Below, one piece after another: positions 1 to 13,438 of a stretch of 64,000 nucleotides of DNA. Position 1 is the stretch's first letter; each line of letters begins with the position of its first letter. This stretch comes from Dirofilaria immitis (Eukaryota > Nematoda > Chromadorea > Rhabditida > Onchocercidae), in contig JAKNDB010000066.1 of assembly GCA_024305405.1 (NCBI GenBank), positions 744,001-808,000 on the forward strand. Direction: 5' to 3'. The translations under genes and the position numbers were made by a program. The notes below the pieces were generated by a model. The model did no database searches. It worked only from the letters and a program-made list of their open reading frames with translations, and had not been told where the DNA came from.

Positions 1-152
1 TACAAATATTCAAAATAGTTTTACTAACAGAATAGAAAAGCATTATTGTGGGAAATTTATTTTCTAATTAAATATATTGGGCAACGAATCACATACATGA
101 ATATTCTTCTTTTATTTAATCTGTGAGGAGTAAACTGGCGTCATTTGTTCAG

Positions 153-2212
153 GTTTGGCGTGGATGTCAACTACGCGTAATTGGTATTGCTCGTGATAGT
201 AAAGAAAAGAAGAGATGATTGGCAGAATTAATTTCTATTTGAAAGCGATGCGCATTGATGCTACTGTGCAGGTTTAAATTTTCAAAATGCAATCATTATT
301 ATATGCTTATTGCGCTCAATACTTTGTAGAAAATCATTAAGTCAATGATGTTAAAAAAAATGACAAATGAGTAATAATAAAGGTTTACTTCTATGTGATA
401 TCATCTTTAGGTCGACATATTAAGTGATCCTAATATATCACGAGCTGATTTTGAGCGAACATTAATGATGGAAGAAAGGAGTCAAATGGCTCGTGAGGCA
501 AGAAAATTTGCAATGATGGAGAAAAAACTGAACAGTTAAAGGAGTTTGATAACAAAACACCAGATGATATGGATAACATAGAGGTTCCGTCTTTTGTATC
601 TATGATTTGCTATCTACGCTTAACTATTAATAAGGATGAATTGAAGATATTTAAAGTTCCGAAAAAAAACTTAATCTTACGAAGGTTATTAACGAACATC
701 GTCGATATGCAGTAATGGTGCATTTATTTCTTTTTGTTGTTTTTAGCCCCTGAAAAAAATCGTTTTGCGTTGAAAAACATGCTGGTGCTATCACAGTGGA
801 TATCGAAGACAACGACCATGGTAAAATCGATGAAGATCTCGTCGTAAACGATGTCAATTTGGACTGTAATCATTATATTCTTATTTTTTTCTCGAATTTC
901 TGTTCGTTTTATTAGTTTAATTGCTTTTTCAATTGGTATCGAACGATATTGTGAATGTTGAAATGATTAGAGATTTCCTGAACCCGCTAAAGTTTTTCTT
1001 TTATTGTGGGATCATATCAATTCAGATCTCTTTTATAGCTTTTTATTTTTTTGCCATATTGTACATCGTTTTAATGCCATACTTTTTATGCGACTTATTT
1101 TAGTAAATATAATGGTAAATCGAAATGTCCAGACACTTCCAACACCGACGGAATTAGGGTTTGTCGAATTTCCAATTACACGTATCTGTGCAAGTTTTAT
1201 CGCAATCTGGCCGTGTTATCCTAATGTAGTTGTAGCATAGATATCTGCTGCTACCATCTGGATGCTTCGTTAATGCTATCTGAGGCTATTTATTACTCTC
1301 TAGGAGGAAAATTGTGAAGAAACTGCGAATACGTGATGAGGATATCAAGTACGATAACGAAAGAATAAAGCGCTTACAGAGCCTAGATAGGCGCAAGGTT
1401 TGATTTTCACTTTTATGGTCAATCAGCTACAGTATGCGTTTGATTCTTGATTCAATTATGTGTATATTTCGTGATTTCTTATATTCTGAATTCAAGAGGT
1501 GAAAAACAAGAGAAATATTGCTATTTAGCAATTTTATCTCAATATATATATATTATTCTTCCCCTGTTTTCATTTTTCTTTTTTCCTTTATGTAACTTAC
1601 GATACATAACATGAAACAGTTGGAGAAATTAGTGAAATCTCTCTATTTCATTACACAGGTAGCAAAGCAACTTCATCACATAATGAATGCAAAAATCAAA
1701 AATGCAATTTTTAGGTTCACAAAATGCATACGGCTACGCGTTTGAATGCTTTATTCAGGAAGACGTCCGCAAAAAGCCAACTGATATTACTTAATCTTCC
1801 AAAGCCTCCTGAAGTGAAAGAAGGTTCAATTTTTATCCAATTTATGATTATCATCGATGCATTAAAATTTTCAAATCTTTAGTCATGATCAAATTTCACT
1901 ATATTTTTTATGACAAGTACATTTTGAACCGTAACAGTATTAGGTGTACAAAATTATCAAAACGAATAATAGTTGCGGTATTTCATGCTCTAACCAATCT
2001 CGAATTCTTTTTGAAAAGCGTTAGATGTTAGGAAATTCTTCATCTTTAGCTCTCCCCATCTGTTTCAGATTTTATGAATTAATTTACTGAAATATGTCAA
2101 AATTTCAGGATTCACGGATTATTTGCATTATTTAGACGAGCTTACAGCAGGCTTACCGCGAGTTCTTTTTGTACGTGGAGCTGGTGCAGAAACTCTTACT
2201 TCAACTGCTTAA
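153..2212 (+). CDS. K-Cl cotransporter (KCC, SLC12A4-7 type), 3' end, partial
   Basis: C-terminal cytosolic part of an electroneutral potassium-chloride symporter of the plasma membrane. Exons seen: 153-271, 411-583, probable ones between 590 and 870, then 1304-1397, 1715-1823 and 2109-2212 (stop TAA). The peptide ADFERTLMMEERSQM matches the KCC hallmark ERTLMMEQRSQM. KMHTATRLN, LILLNLP and LPRVLFVRGAGAETLTS match the KCC C-terminal blocks (RRMHTAVKLN, LVLLNMP, RVLLVRGGG) rather than NKCC. Splice phases of the last three exons agree exactly. The first two exons each need one extra base to stay open: near 201-214, and in the A6 run at 522-527. The 590-870 exons need more. This could be assembly error or decay. 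The transmembrane part lies off the left edge. Family assignment is firm; the KCC paralogue is not determined. Confidence 0.85.
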
Positions 2213-4132
2213 TTTTTCTCATGATTTTTTTCTTCAATTTAAAGTTGGCTAATTATCCAGCACCTATTTATTGGGTATTCCAGTTACTACGCACAGTATA
2301 ACTGAATTTTCGTTCGCTCTGCACTAATTATCTATTAGCAGTCGACGAATCAAATACGTTATATATAAGGAATTCGCAAATAATTACGAAAAAAAATTGA
2401 ATTTATTGGTGTAATTACATCAACAAACTATAGGTGTGGAATTGAATGATTGATTTTTCGAAAAAAACAACGACCGACATGAAAGGTAGGATAAATATGT
2501 GGTGCTAATTAAGCCATTTGATATCACAATAATTAGCTTTTTTTATCTCTTTGATATTGTTATCTTGCATAGCGAGATACCTTTTCGGAATTGAATGCTT
2601 CTAACTTTTCTCTCTGGAGAATTGGAAGAAATTTTAGAATTTACTTTTTAGGCTGAATTTTGACTAAATTGCTTATAGTGTCTTCGTGTCTACATGTACT
2701 TTTATGTATAGGCCCCTACATTATAATACGGGACATTTATTTTTTGTGTGCCGCGATTATTTTTTCCTTTCTTTTACTTTTTCATGTTTAGTTTGCTTTT
2801 TCAGTTTGCATATTATTATTTTAGTAATTTATTTAGTAGTTAGTGGCATTAATTAGAAATTCCAACTATAGTTGGTATTAAAATTAGTAATTCTTTCTCG
2901 ATTTATTTTTGCTTCAGTTATTATCCTCAACAATAGAACAAACTTTCTGAAGCGTGGAATATAGTAGAAATAGCGAATATTCCAGGTTTCTTATGCTGTG
3001 CTAGTAGTTGCATTCCGAAATTAGTTAATCAGTTGAGAAATTCAAATCGAACAATATTTTGCGAATAGTTGCTGATTTAAAAAAAAAACTATTCTATTTA
3101 TTTTTTGTATAATTGCTATTAATTAAATGCTTTATGGAAGAATACAGGAAATGTATAATGTTGCCAGTGCTCTTACTGATGCATCAAGTTGAATAATTCA
3201 GTTATTTAAATAGAAGATACATTTCTCAGATCGTTCTCAGATCGTTCCTAAAATCTTTCATCCATTATTCACATCTTTCTAATATCAGGCAAATAACAAT
3301 AATTCTTTCAGAATCACAACAGCTATTGACATTGCATTATAGATAGTCCAGATTCTTAATTCTTGGTTCTGTTGCATACATACTCTTGTCAATTGAGCTA
3401 CACTAATCCTATCGTAGCAGAATTTTGAATTTTATCACTTCTTAACTATTTAAATTTTGATTGAACATCAAAAAGTTTAGTGTAAGCTGAATCAACTGAT
3501 TCTTTTGCCTAAAATTAAAAAATTTGGATTAAAAGTCATTAAAGGAGAAATTCCACTTTCAAGCATGAATGCAGCAAAGCATGAAGCATAAAATATTTCC
3601 TTGAGCTGAGAGTGAATCTATACCGGAAATTTGAGATTAAAAAATATTTTAATGGAAGATAAATATTTTTTTTTATTTAATGTGACTATTTAAACTATTT
3701 TCAATTTGACTTTGAAAAATTTCTCAATGAATTCTATAAATGGATTGTGAAATAAGTTAATGTAAGATAATCCTTATCAAAGAATCCTAAAAATGCCATC
3801 TCTTTCTTGTTACGATGTAATTTTATTCGTTAATAATCGCTCTTTATCCTATTTTATATTATAAATTAACTTCTGTCTTTTTTTTTTGAAATATATACAA
3901 ATATTTTTGAAGATCAAATTTTGATGATAAGTGATGAATTCGTATTTTAAATTTAATTTTGAAACGATACACTTTTTAAAAAAGCCATTCTATGGGAATT
4001 CAATTTTGCTGATGTAATTCTACCGTAAATCTTGAATAATTCAAAAAAGCGAAATTTTCATTGTCAAGTGAGAAAATGATGAATGAGAAATGGCGAATGA
4101 AAAGTGAAAACATTTCAAGATGCCATTGAACA
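2213..4132. other. Intergenic, convergent 3' ends
   Basis: About 1.9 kb of AT-rich DNA between the 3' end of the KCC gene (+) and the 3' end of the small gene on the minus strand. I see no exon, RNA gene or repeat here beyond short A/T runs. Confidence 0.6.
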
Positions 4133-5526
4133 TTAACCCATTTCTTCTGCAGATGGTAGTTGACTTGTTGGCATTTCCTCTTTGAAAGTTTTGGTGTTGT
4201 ATGTTGAACTTTATCAAGTGCACCATCGGAATATAATTCAATATGTGGTTCGTGGGTGGCTGGTTTCCGCGGTTCAAAACCTACCGGAAGACGAAGACAT
4301 TCGAAGCATTCACCGCGATGCTTTGACCAGATCTTGACAACAAAGAATAAAGTTTCATCTATTTATTCCTATTAGGATTAGAAATATTTCTCTCTTGCAA
4401 ATTAAATATTCTCGAGTTTGCATTCGGGAATATAATTTAATTTATAAATTCATTGCTTTAAGAAAAATTCAATAGAAGTTTCATACTTTTCGTGCTATTC
4501 GTTCTTTTTCTTTATCACTCAGTGCATTGGCAAATTTATCATCATTGACTGCTTTTTGAAAAATACTGTAAATATAAATACCATCATCAGGTATGCGACT
4601 AACACGTTCCGATCGAAATGTACAATAAATGGTTGTTTTACATTGTGGCATTACAACACCTATATGAGGTGTTGCACCGAAAGCACGTCCACATGGACGC
4701 TCCACGTTAAATATGACAGGCTAAAATTCGATGATATCATTTAAGCAAAAATGAGAAGTTAATTGAGGATATTAATGGGATCAAAGTTTTCTGCAAAAAT
4801 TCAGAGCTGAAAGAGAATGTGAAATGTGTATAAAAACAAAAGCTAATTTAAATGAAGGATCGATGAATCCTTCAGTTTTTCTCAAGCAAAATAATTACTT
4901 TCACTATAATAGATCTTCTGATTCATTATTGACCTTCTGATTTACTGTAAATCTTCTGATTTTATTTCTTATTCTACATGATAGATTTTTTTTGTCCAGT
5001 GGAGTAGTTTGCAATTTAAAAATTTATTGACTGATTAAGAAAATTTACTGTCTTGAAAGAATTCGATAAGAAAATAATTTTAATGGAACATATTTTCTAA
5101 AATTGAAAGATTTATTAGAAAGTATTTTAAATTTGAAACCGTAGAATGCTTATTTGTTAATTGTAAATGATAGCATAAATGACTATCTTCGAAGAAGCCA
5201 CACATTATAATAACTTTTTGTCGCATTTCAAATACGATTTCCTATCGTTGAGATTTCTGAAAATCATATTATATATCTCGCAATTGTTGCCAATAATTTT
5301 TTTATATAAATATTTTCTATTTCAATCATTTATCATATATCCTTATTACTAGCAATGGTAATTATCACTGCATATTACCATCATTGAAATATCTCTGGAT
5401 TTTCGATGATACGATAGATAATATATTTGTAAAGTTATTAAAAATAATCATTAACTGCTGAAACCTCAATTTTTCAAGTAATTCCGCAGTTGTGATCTCG
5501 TAATCAAATCGTCTCTGATAATTCAT
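4133..5526 (-). CDS. Small protein, possible MSP-type domain
   Basis: Four exons on the minus strand: 5465-5526 (ATG at 5526), 5215-5256, 4487-4720 and 4133-4332 (stop TAA), about 179 residues. The two main exons are strong: clean acceptors, donor gtatga, phase 0 between them. The protein has FNVERPCGRAFGATPHIGVV, then a strand-rich stretch (TTIYCTFRSERV), a Lys/Glu-rich helix (ALSDKEKERIARK) and WSKHRGECFECLRLPVGFEP. The order 'Pro-Gly turn, basic strand, Trp ... LPV' resembles major-sperm-protein-type immunoglobulin-like domains, which is a weak family guess. The two 5' exons are less certain. Exon 5215-5256 needs one extra A at 5215-5219, and the last exon needs one extra base in the T4 run at 4189-4192 to reach the stop at 4133. 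It could equally be an unrelated nematode protein. Confidence 0.5.
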
Positions 5527-8398
5527 TGTGATTTGATCACCAACCGTTTGCTATCTCCAAATTATTGTTTAATAATAAATTTTTCTCCTTCATTTGTTAT
5601 ATAATTTAGCTTTAAGAAAAATTATTTTTCTTCTAAAAAATCATTTCAATCGATTGATACATTACTTTATCATAAATTTGTTATCGCTGTTATTTTTGCA
5701 AATGCTATAAAATAACTGATATGCAAATATAATAGGACAAGTTTTCAGATTCTCATAAATTTAATGATAACAGAACTGTACTGCGAATATATCAGTTGGA
5801 TTTCCTGAGTCTCTGTGTATTATCAATCATTCATCTGAAATTATAGCTTTATTTACTGTTATATGTATAAGTTCATAATTATTAGTGGTTAAAAACAAAT
5901 GCTTATCTATACATCTTAATCATTTTGTCTACCGTAAATTTCTAGGACGTCATTTGCGTGATGAACAGTAGCATCTTCTTCGGATCGAATTTTGCGTCGA
6001 AACAATAAACCAATATGATTTCAATTCTGCTACCATTATTTCCAGATCATAAACTATGCAATTAAGTCGCTAAATCATGAATAGTCATCAAGTAACAATT
6101 AGTAATGATTAATAGTGTGCTTTAGTATAATACTCCTATCTAAAACTATTAAATTTACCTTTGTGGTCATTTCAAAGTTGCGATCACTACTTTTCCTTTT
6201 AACTTAGTTGAAATAATATTTTTGATAAATCAATTTTACTCAGCGGAAATCTATTTTATGAGAGACAAAATTATCTTTGCCTGTCTTATTCATGAATAAA
6301 TTAAGACATCGTAAAGGCAAAAGAAAAAGGGAGAACAAAATATATGCGGCTAATTCTATACGATTTTCGCTAGCAGATTTGATATTTTTTCGTTATTTAT
6401 GAAATCACAAAAAAAAATCGACACAACTTATCACTAAAAATTTTATTTAGCATCTTTAGAATAAAGATTTATTAATTATGACGAGAAATTTCCCTTATCA
6501 TTGTGGGAAATCGAATTGATGTTTTGCAGACAATTACATATGGAAAGGTTGATTAGATCGAAATTGCTGATATTGACAAGAGGAGGAAACTATTCCACTT
6601 CCTGAGGCCAGATTGTTAACGGTGGTGTTTTGAGTCGATTTTTCGATACAGCGGAAAAATTTCGCTCCTACTGTATGAGAGTTCGATTATAGACCGACCA
6701 TTTACCACTGAAGTCTTATTGAGCAATGCTCCCCAAAAAAACCCCTTTAATTAGTAACACACTATCTACGACACACTATCCATCTATATGTGCCCTTTGT
6801 GAACAGGATATAGTCAAGGAGTAATTGTATGAAGTACATAAGGAAATATAACTATCTAGACATACATGGAATAAATCGATAGTATATCATATCATATAGA
6901 AAAGGGTGAAACCGAACGGAGGAGAAAAGGGAGTCTATTTTTCCCACACTTAACTACATTCGCTGATATATATATAAGATGAAGCGAAAATAACATCGCT
7001 AAAGATGTTTGTAAGCGATGACAATCGATACCATTCTGGTGATGAATACATGATAAAGTTCAAATTTAACGTCAACTAAAGATTATGAAAAGCAACTTCT
7101 TAAGCCTAAGTATTAATTATGGATCATGCAGCTTCTTCAGGTTTCTTCGAAGGATTGACGAAACAAATTAAACTTTTAATGTAGAAATCATCTTTTCATT
7201 ATATCAAACTTTTTTGAGATAGCTTTTCATTCTTAAAGAATTAGTTTGAGTGCGATAACCTGATGTAAGTAAATGTCAAATTGATTCTTATTGAAAATGA
7301 TATGAAGGAAAATACTCAAGTACCGTTGCTAGTACTGTTGCTAATGGCATCCCTAATAGCAAATAATAGGAATGATGATCCTGCAAAAGCAATGGTAACA
7401 TTAATTGCAATAAAGATGACTAAGGACAATGATGGAATATTTTATGCTTTATTGAAATAAAAACTTCTATAACCGGATTTTTAAGTATTGAATTTTAAAT
7501 TTCTATTTAAAACAAAACTTTTTAATAAAAAAAAAAAGTACACTTTTATTTGAATGCACTTGTAGAAAAGAGTTTTTAATGCAATTTGAGCAGTAATCAA
7601 TTCTATGAGAAATTCAATAAATCTAAATAATTATATGAAATTTAGGAATAACTTTTCTTCGACTTTATGGGAGACGATAAATTAACGGAATACTTTATTA
7701 ATGTTGCAACAATCTTTTCACTAATATCAGCTATCTGCAATTTGTGGTCTTTCTATAATCCAGATTCCTTTATTTCAAGAATTAAATTAAATTAAATGCT
7801 ATAGCAAATCACCGGAAAAATTCCGCGCACTTTGTTAACTACTATGAGACTGGAATTTTGCTTGGGTAAAGTCAAATGAAAAAAAGAAATATTCTGCATT
7901 CCAAAATAAATTTCAAAATGCAATTTGAACTGAACAATTATTTTGAGCATTTCTGATATATGAATAAATGGAACTTAAAATGATGGTGGTAATGTTATGC
8001 TTAGTGCTTCAACTTTTATATAGAAAAATTTGCTTTGTTTTAATTGATTGCTAAACTAGTTTGCTCATTTAAAAAAAAAGAAAATGAAAATAAAAAAAAG
8101 ATATAATCATGCGATTGCTTGTAAATATTTTTGTAAACATCTCTTGTCATTTTTCTTTCGAAAATAATTTGAAATAATCTTCAATTTATTATTGCAAATA
8201 TAAATAATATACAATAAATGATAGCTTTTCAACAGCATTTCTATGATGATCATATTTGCTGCATATAAAAATCGCTTAAACTTCAACAATCTTAAGATAC
8301 GCTTAATTCGATTGTGATGATTAAACATATGAATTAAACAGGACATTAAATTTTGTATAATTTCAAGACCGACCTATTGCCTCAATAGTGTCTATGCA
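5527..8398. other. Intergenic, no gene seen
   Basis: AT-rich DNA with no exon I can support. One open stretch on the minus strand near 6615-6750 (about 40 codons, no good splice sites or family match) was considered and dropped. Confidence 0.5.
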
Positions 8399-8597
8399 TC
8401 ATTTTCTTCGACAGATTAACTTTGTATCAAAAGGTGCAATAAAGTAATCTGAAGGTACTCCAGGTCTGTAAAACAACATTTCGCCTAGATTATTTGGACC
8501 ATCTTTAACTTGATAAGAAGCTGCAATCTATTTTACGTCGTCTTCAGAAAAACCGGCAAAAAAAAGTTCGTATTAAATCATCATGAATATGATATCT
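8399..8597 (-). pseudogene. Terminal exon of an unidentified gene, with stop and frameshift
   Basis: One exon on the minus strand with an acceptor (aaaattag) before 8597 and a TGA at 8399-8401. Its frame reads DDLIRTFF, AGFSEDDVK, a TAG codon at 8528-8530, then IAASYQVKDGPNNLGEML and FYRPGVPSDYFIAPF. The peptide is clearly protein-like on both sides of the TAG, which probably stands for a CAG (Gln). The run of eight T (complement of 8558-8565) must be seven to join the upstream frame, giving exactly 66 codons with the stop. I do not recognise the family, and found no convincing upstream exon in 8.6-13.4 kb. Either this is a decaying copy or the assembly holds two errors within 40 bases. Confidence 0.45.
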
Positions 8598-11500
8598 CTA
8601 ATTTTGATCACTAGTCAAATAATCACAGCATTATTATCTTACCTTTATTATAATTTGCATTTACTTTCTTCAAATGATAAAGTTTTTTAAATTATTTATT
8701 AAGTTTTCTGAAAGATAAAATGATTAGTAGGAATTATTCTTTCCACAAAAATATTCTTTGTTTTATTGTAATGAATGCAAGAAGTAATTTTTCGAAAAAT
8801 AATCTGTCTTCGTTCAACGTGGAAGTTCTGATAAAATTTATGATAATTTCAAAGTAGGAAGATTTTCGTATAAACTCGAAACAAAATATGCGATTCTAAT
8901 TCTTCTCATGCAAAATGTAGATTTATGATTATCATCTGTAAATCGAAAAATCAAAAGTAGATAAAAATGGCTACTAAAATTATTTTCAATGTAAGAATTT
9001 TCGATATAAGAATGACCTAGAAATTAACCATTTAATATTAATTAATAAATACATTGAATTGATAAGAAATGAAAATAATCATTGATTTTTCTTATTGCAT
9101 TGAATGTTTTTTTATTAGATATGAATAAATAAGATCATTCGATTCTTCTTAGCATCATTCTTTAATATTATTAACATTCTACAAATTTCATAAAACACAA
9201 TGAATAATACGAATCGAATAAGCTTCAATTTTTATTTCTTCGATAATTCACCACGGTCGGATGGATAATCAATCTGTATGATTTTTCAATAATTTTTTAA
9301 CAGTTTTAAATTAAGGAAGTTTTTCAAAATTTAAGTCATAAGTTGAAAACTTGTTTTCATATTCATTTGAGCAAAATAAAAAAATAAAATTTAATCTTCA
9401 ACATTTATAAAAACAACTGATAGTAAGATTTATGAAAGAACTAAAATGCTATTATTGCTTAAGGGAACATTCGAAAAAAAAGAATTATTATAGCTTAAGG
9501 GTGCATTTTATCGAAAATATATTAGGCAGAGTAATTTCAATAAATTCGAAAATTTTTATACACAATATTCTCTAAAAAAGACAATGTAAATGACAAGATA
9601 ATTTTGAAAAATTTTCTCGTTAAATTCAAATTTCATGTGCCCAAAATAGTGCTGATAAAATAATAACTGATAAAAACAGAAGTCACAATTTGTCATAACA
9701 ATTCATTGCATATCTTTCAGCGTTTAAATTCTAGCATTTGAATCTGCTATCGTCTGTTTCACTCATTACCACTCATTATTTTGCTATCTGAAGAGCATTA
9801 GGTATGTTTCATTATAGAAAGCTTGTTGAAATGAATCCGAATTTCTTACAATTCTATAAAAAAATTAAGAAAGTCAAATATATTGTAATTCAGAATCCTT
9901 CGATCAAATTTGATGGTTTTTGAATGCAATTACAGAGTATTCGATGAAGATGGATTTCTTCGTTTTCTTTTCTCATGACATGAATGTTAACTATAACTTG
10001 GCTTAAATTTTTTGAAAGCTTCTTTTCAACGTGAATAATTTCAAATAATTCAATGATAAGTTGGATTTTTGCTGCAAGACTGATAGTATTCTATGAAAAC
10101 AAATTTGTCATTAAATGTTATTGTTATTACGAGACAAAAGCTTCAAATATGCATCAAATTTTTTTCCCGACATTACAGCAATAATGTATCATAGCATCAT
10201 TGATAATAAAAATAGTTGACAACGCTTGCTAAAATTAAAACATTTTTTGAAGAATGATATATCAAGCATTCTTTAGAATCGAAAATTTTCAACACTTCAT
10301 TCCAAAGTATTTCCAAAAAAAAAACTTCTTTTTATTAAAACTTCCCCAATAATATGTTATTTGTATACTTCAATGTAAATAAACATTATTTATTAATCTA
10401 AATGCTATTCTTTTCTTAATCTCAGGTTAATGAGAACCGAAGATCAAGGAAAAGAACGAATCATATATGGAGCTATCACATAACATATTTTGTTATTAGC
10501 TACAAGAAATGATCGATGAATTTTACTTCACTGCAACTTGACTTGAAATAATGCAAAAACATTGTCTAGACATTTAAATATCTGTTTTCAAAACTATGCA
10601 AATGATACCATATTTAACATAAATTAGTTATATTCAACATTGCGACACAAAGATGTCGTTGGTATATAGCAGCAAAATTGTACAAAAGATAACGACGAAT
10701 CTTTCCAGATCTTTGTTTAATCATATACATTACATTCATTTCATTTGCTAATTTAGGAATAAAAAGATAGCGAAATTATTATTAAATCAGCTAGAACGCT
10801 ATTTGCTAATCAATGACTGCGATTTTTTTTTAAAAATATCGCAAGTTACAAGATTTTCTGCTCATCTCATTAAAAACTATTCGTTAAGAACAAACTAAGA
10901 TGCCTATAAAATACAGAACCTAAAATTCAAAATTTAATAACTCAAAAAATATCACATATTAACCTTAATTGAAAGATTAATTATGCTGATCGAACTTTGC
11001 CATTACTTGCTGTTAATTTTAATTAACTTGATAATAGAAATCACATAAACTTTTTAGAAACCAAATATAACACAGCTCTGGAGGATGATTGTAATAATCC
11101 ATATACGGAAAGATCATTGCAGTAATTCATTCGCTGAAACACTGATGTACCAATCTTTCATGTAGAGCAAGTTTTGCGCAATCTTTTCTTGTTATTTTAT
11201 AATTTTTAAATCTCGTGAAGAGACAAACTACCGCTAAGTTCAGCCTATAAAACTGTAGAATCTAGAGATATAATGGTTGCTTTTTTCATTTGCCTGAATA
11301 CGCCAATATCTTTTGTGTCTAAATTATCGGACACTTTTCGATTATAAACCAATATTTCTCGACAGTTAACTCAACGGGAAACCCTCCACTTTTAACTAAC
11401 TCGAGCAAATGAAGGAAATCTTGAGAGGACAAAAAGAATCTTCATTCTCGGGCGTAAATAAATTAGCGAGAATATAGAACTATTTTATTAATAAACTAAT

Positions 11501-13438
11501 GGTTTTGATTGTTTTAGACGATGTCATCAGAAAAAAAAAAAATAATTCATATCATATCGCCTCTCCGATCAGATCCAAGTGCGAAAACAAACTTCAATAG
11601 CATCAAATGCTCATAAAAATTTGCACTTATCTGTGCGCTTTTAAAATCTACGGCATTTTTCAAATATTAAACAGGGAAATTCTCATCAAATTGTTTAATA
11701 GCACATATAAAAACAAACAAAATTAGATATAAAGAAGCGTTATTAGAAAATCGATAATGAAACAGGTCTTAACAGATGTAGCTGTAAAATAACCTATAAC
11801 AAAGTGTATACAAAACAGAGATCCAAACTTCGTAAAGAAGCAATTAATAATTGGGTTGCTTCAATCAAAAGAATTTATTAATACTTAATTGAGAAGATAG
11901 AAAAATACGAGATATCTTCTTGTCTAGATTTTAATTCATAAATCGCCAAACTTTTCTGATTGAATGTATGTAAAAATCGGGTGAGTGAAGCAACCTTTGA
12001 AATTTTAAAAAACAGACTGCCTGAGCAAGAAATTAAAATCTGCTAGCTTCACTGAGCAATCTACTACCTTTGCATCGTGAAATCTATAATTGATCAGGCT
12101 CAGGAACACATACATTTAGTCAGACAATGCAAAAATTAAGCAGTCATGAATTCTTGACTTCTTCTCCCTTCCGATTTTTACAGTTTTGCTGTTATGAGAA
12201 TTTTAAATATTGCTATTTCTAAATAACATTTTTTCTTTTCTAGGCGATGAAATATATATCCTCCAAATTTTTAAATCAATAAACAATGTCTGTTCTTTTC
12301 TTTTCTAAAAGATTTGAAAAAAAGTACAAAGATTCCAAATTTGGATAAAAGTGGTAAATAAGTGAAATTAATGGTAAATACTGACCAATAAGCTCACTTT
12401 AATTAAAGAAGAATTGTATGTATTAATTCCTTGGAAAAAAAATTCAATCGAAAAAAATGTTAACAGAGATGTATTTTTTTAATATTCTCACAACCTGTGC
12501 TGCATACTGAAGACATAACATAAAATTGACTACGTGTTTAAGGCCTGATACTCACTCAGATCTCTTTCTCATACATCTTTTGTCCAAATAATCCAATTAT
12601 CTCACAATATCATAGAAAAAAATAGTTCATTAGTAGAAAATATATTAAGTAACCGTCCAAAATTTATTTTTAACATATTTCTAAATATAACATTTATTAT
12701 TATGCTGCCATTATTAAAAGATTCTTAAGCATCATCAATATCATAGTTTTTCCAGGAAAAAACCCACGAAACTCTTGAAGGAACGAGAAACGACGTAAAT
12801 GTTGAATGATTAGTTAGAATCTATGAAATAAAAACCTCGTTCAAAAGTGGAAATCAACAGAATCAATGCCACGATAATTTCTTCAAAACATACCAGCACA
12901 TAAAGATTTCCTGTAAAAATTACAATAATCTTTATAAATGTAGAAAACAAGCAGATCCCATGTCATCATAATTCTTTGTCGAAATATGTCAGAGTCAAAC
13001 GAACAAATATTACAGTAGTTCTGAAAATTTGGTTGAGAATAAAACGTCAAAAAGCGTTCTTCCTAAAAAAAAAAGAAAAGAAAAATAGAACATAAGATTT
13101 ATAGGAATTTTATTGAAGAATGGAAAAATTTAAAGATGTTAAAGTATTTTCATTACGAATATCCTTAGTGCTTATTTCATAAGCTACTGCATAATTCATT
13201 TGCTGAATATAAGTAACCACCGGTAACGACTGCATCCGCTTACACAGTAAAACAGAGATAACAATTTAATTGACCCTCCTAGTCAATATGCGATTTGTCA
13301 AACTAAATTAACACATTAATAAACAACGAAATAAATTCATATATTTTAAAATCGATAAACACAAAAATAAACAAAAATATAGTTTAATAAAAAAAAACAA
13401 AAAAAAAACGAGAACGTGATATACAGAACAGATGAGAT
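8598..13438. other. Long AT-rich stretch without a supported gene
   Basis: Nearly 5 kb with no exon that passes splice and family tests. Two tiny open pieces have an acceptor in front: about 9240-9280 (minus, ends in a stop after a dozen codons) and about 10436-10510 (plus). Both are too short to call. Homopolymer A/T runs are frequent. Confidence 0.45.

Noticed and set aside
921..1240. Plus-strand 60- and 78-codon frames inside the KCC locus
   Set aside because: They lie between recognised KCC exons, overlap each other in different frames and look intronic.
6614..6750. Minus-strand open stretch of about 40 codons
   Set aside because: No acceptor or donor at its ends, no recognisable motif and flanked by stops; likely chance in a slightly less AT-rich patch.
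10430..10515. Plus-strand piece after an acceptor-like ttaatctcag
   Set aside because: Two frames are equally open and short (18-23 codons), and no partner exon was found on that strand.
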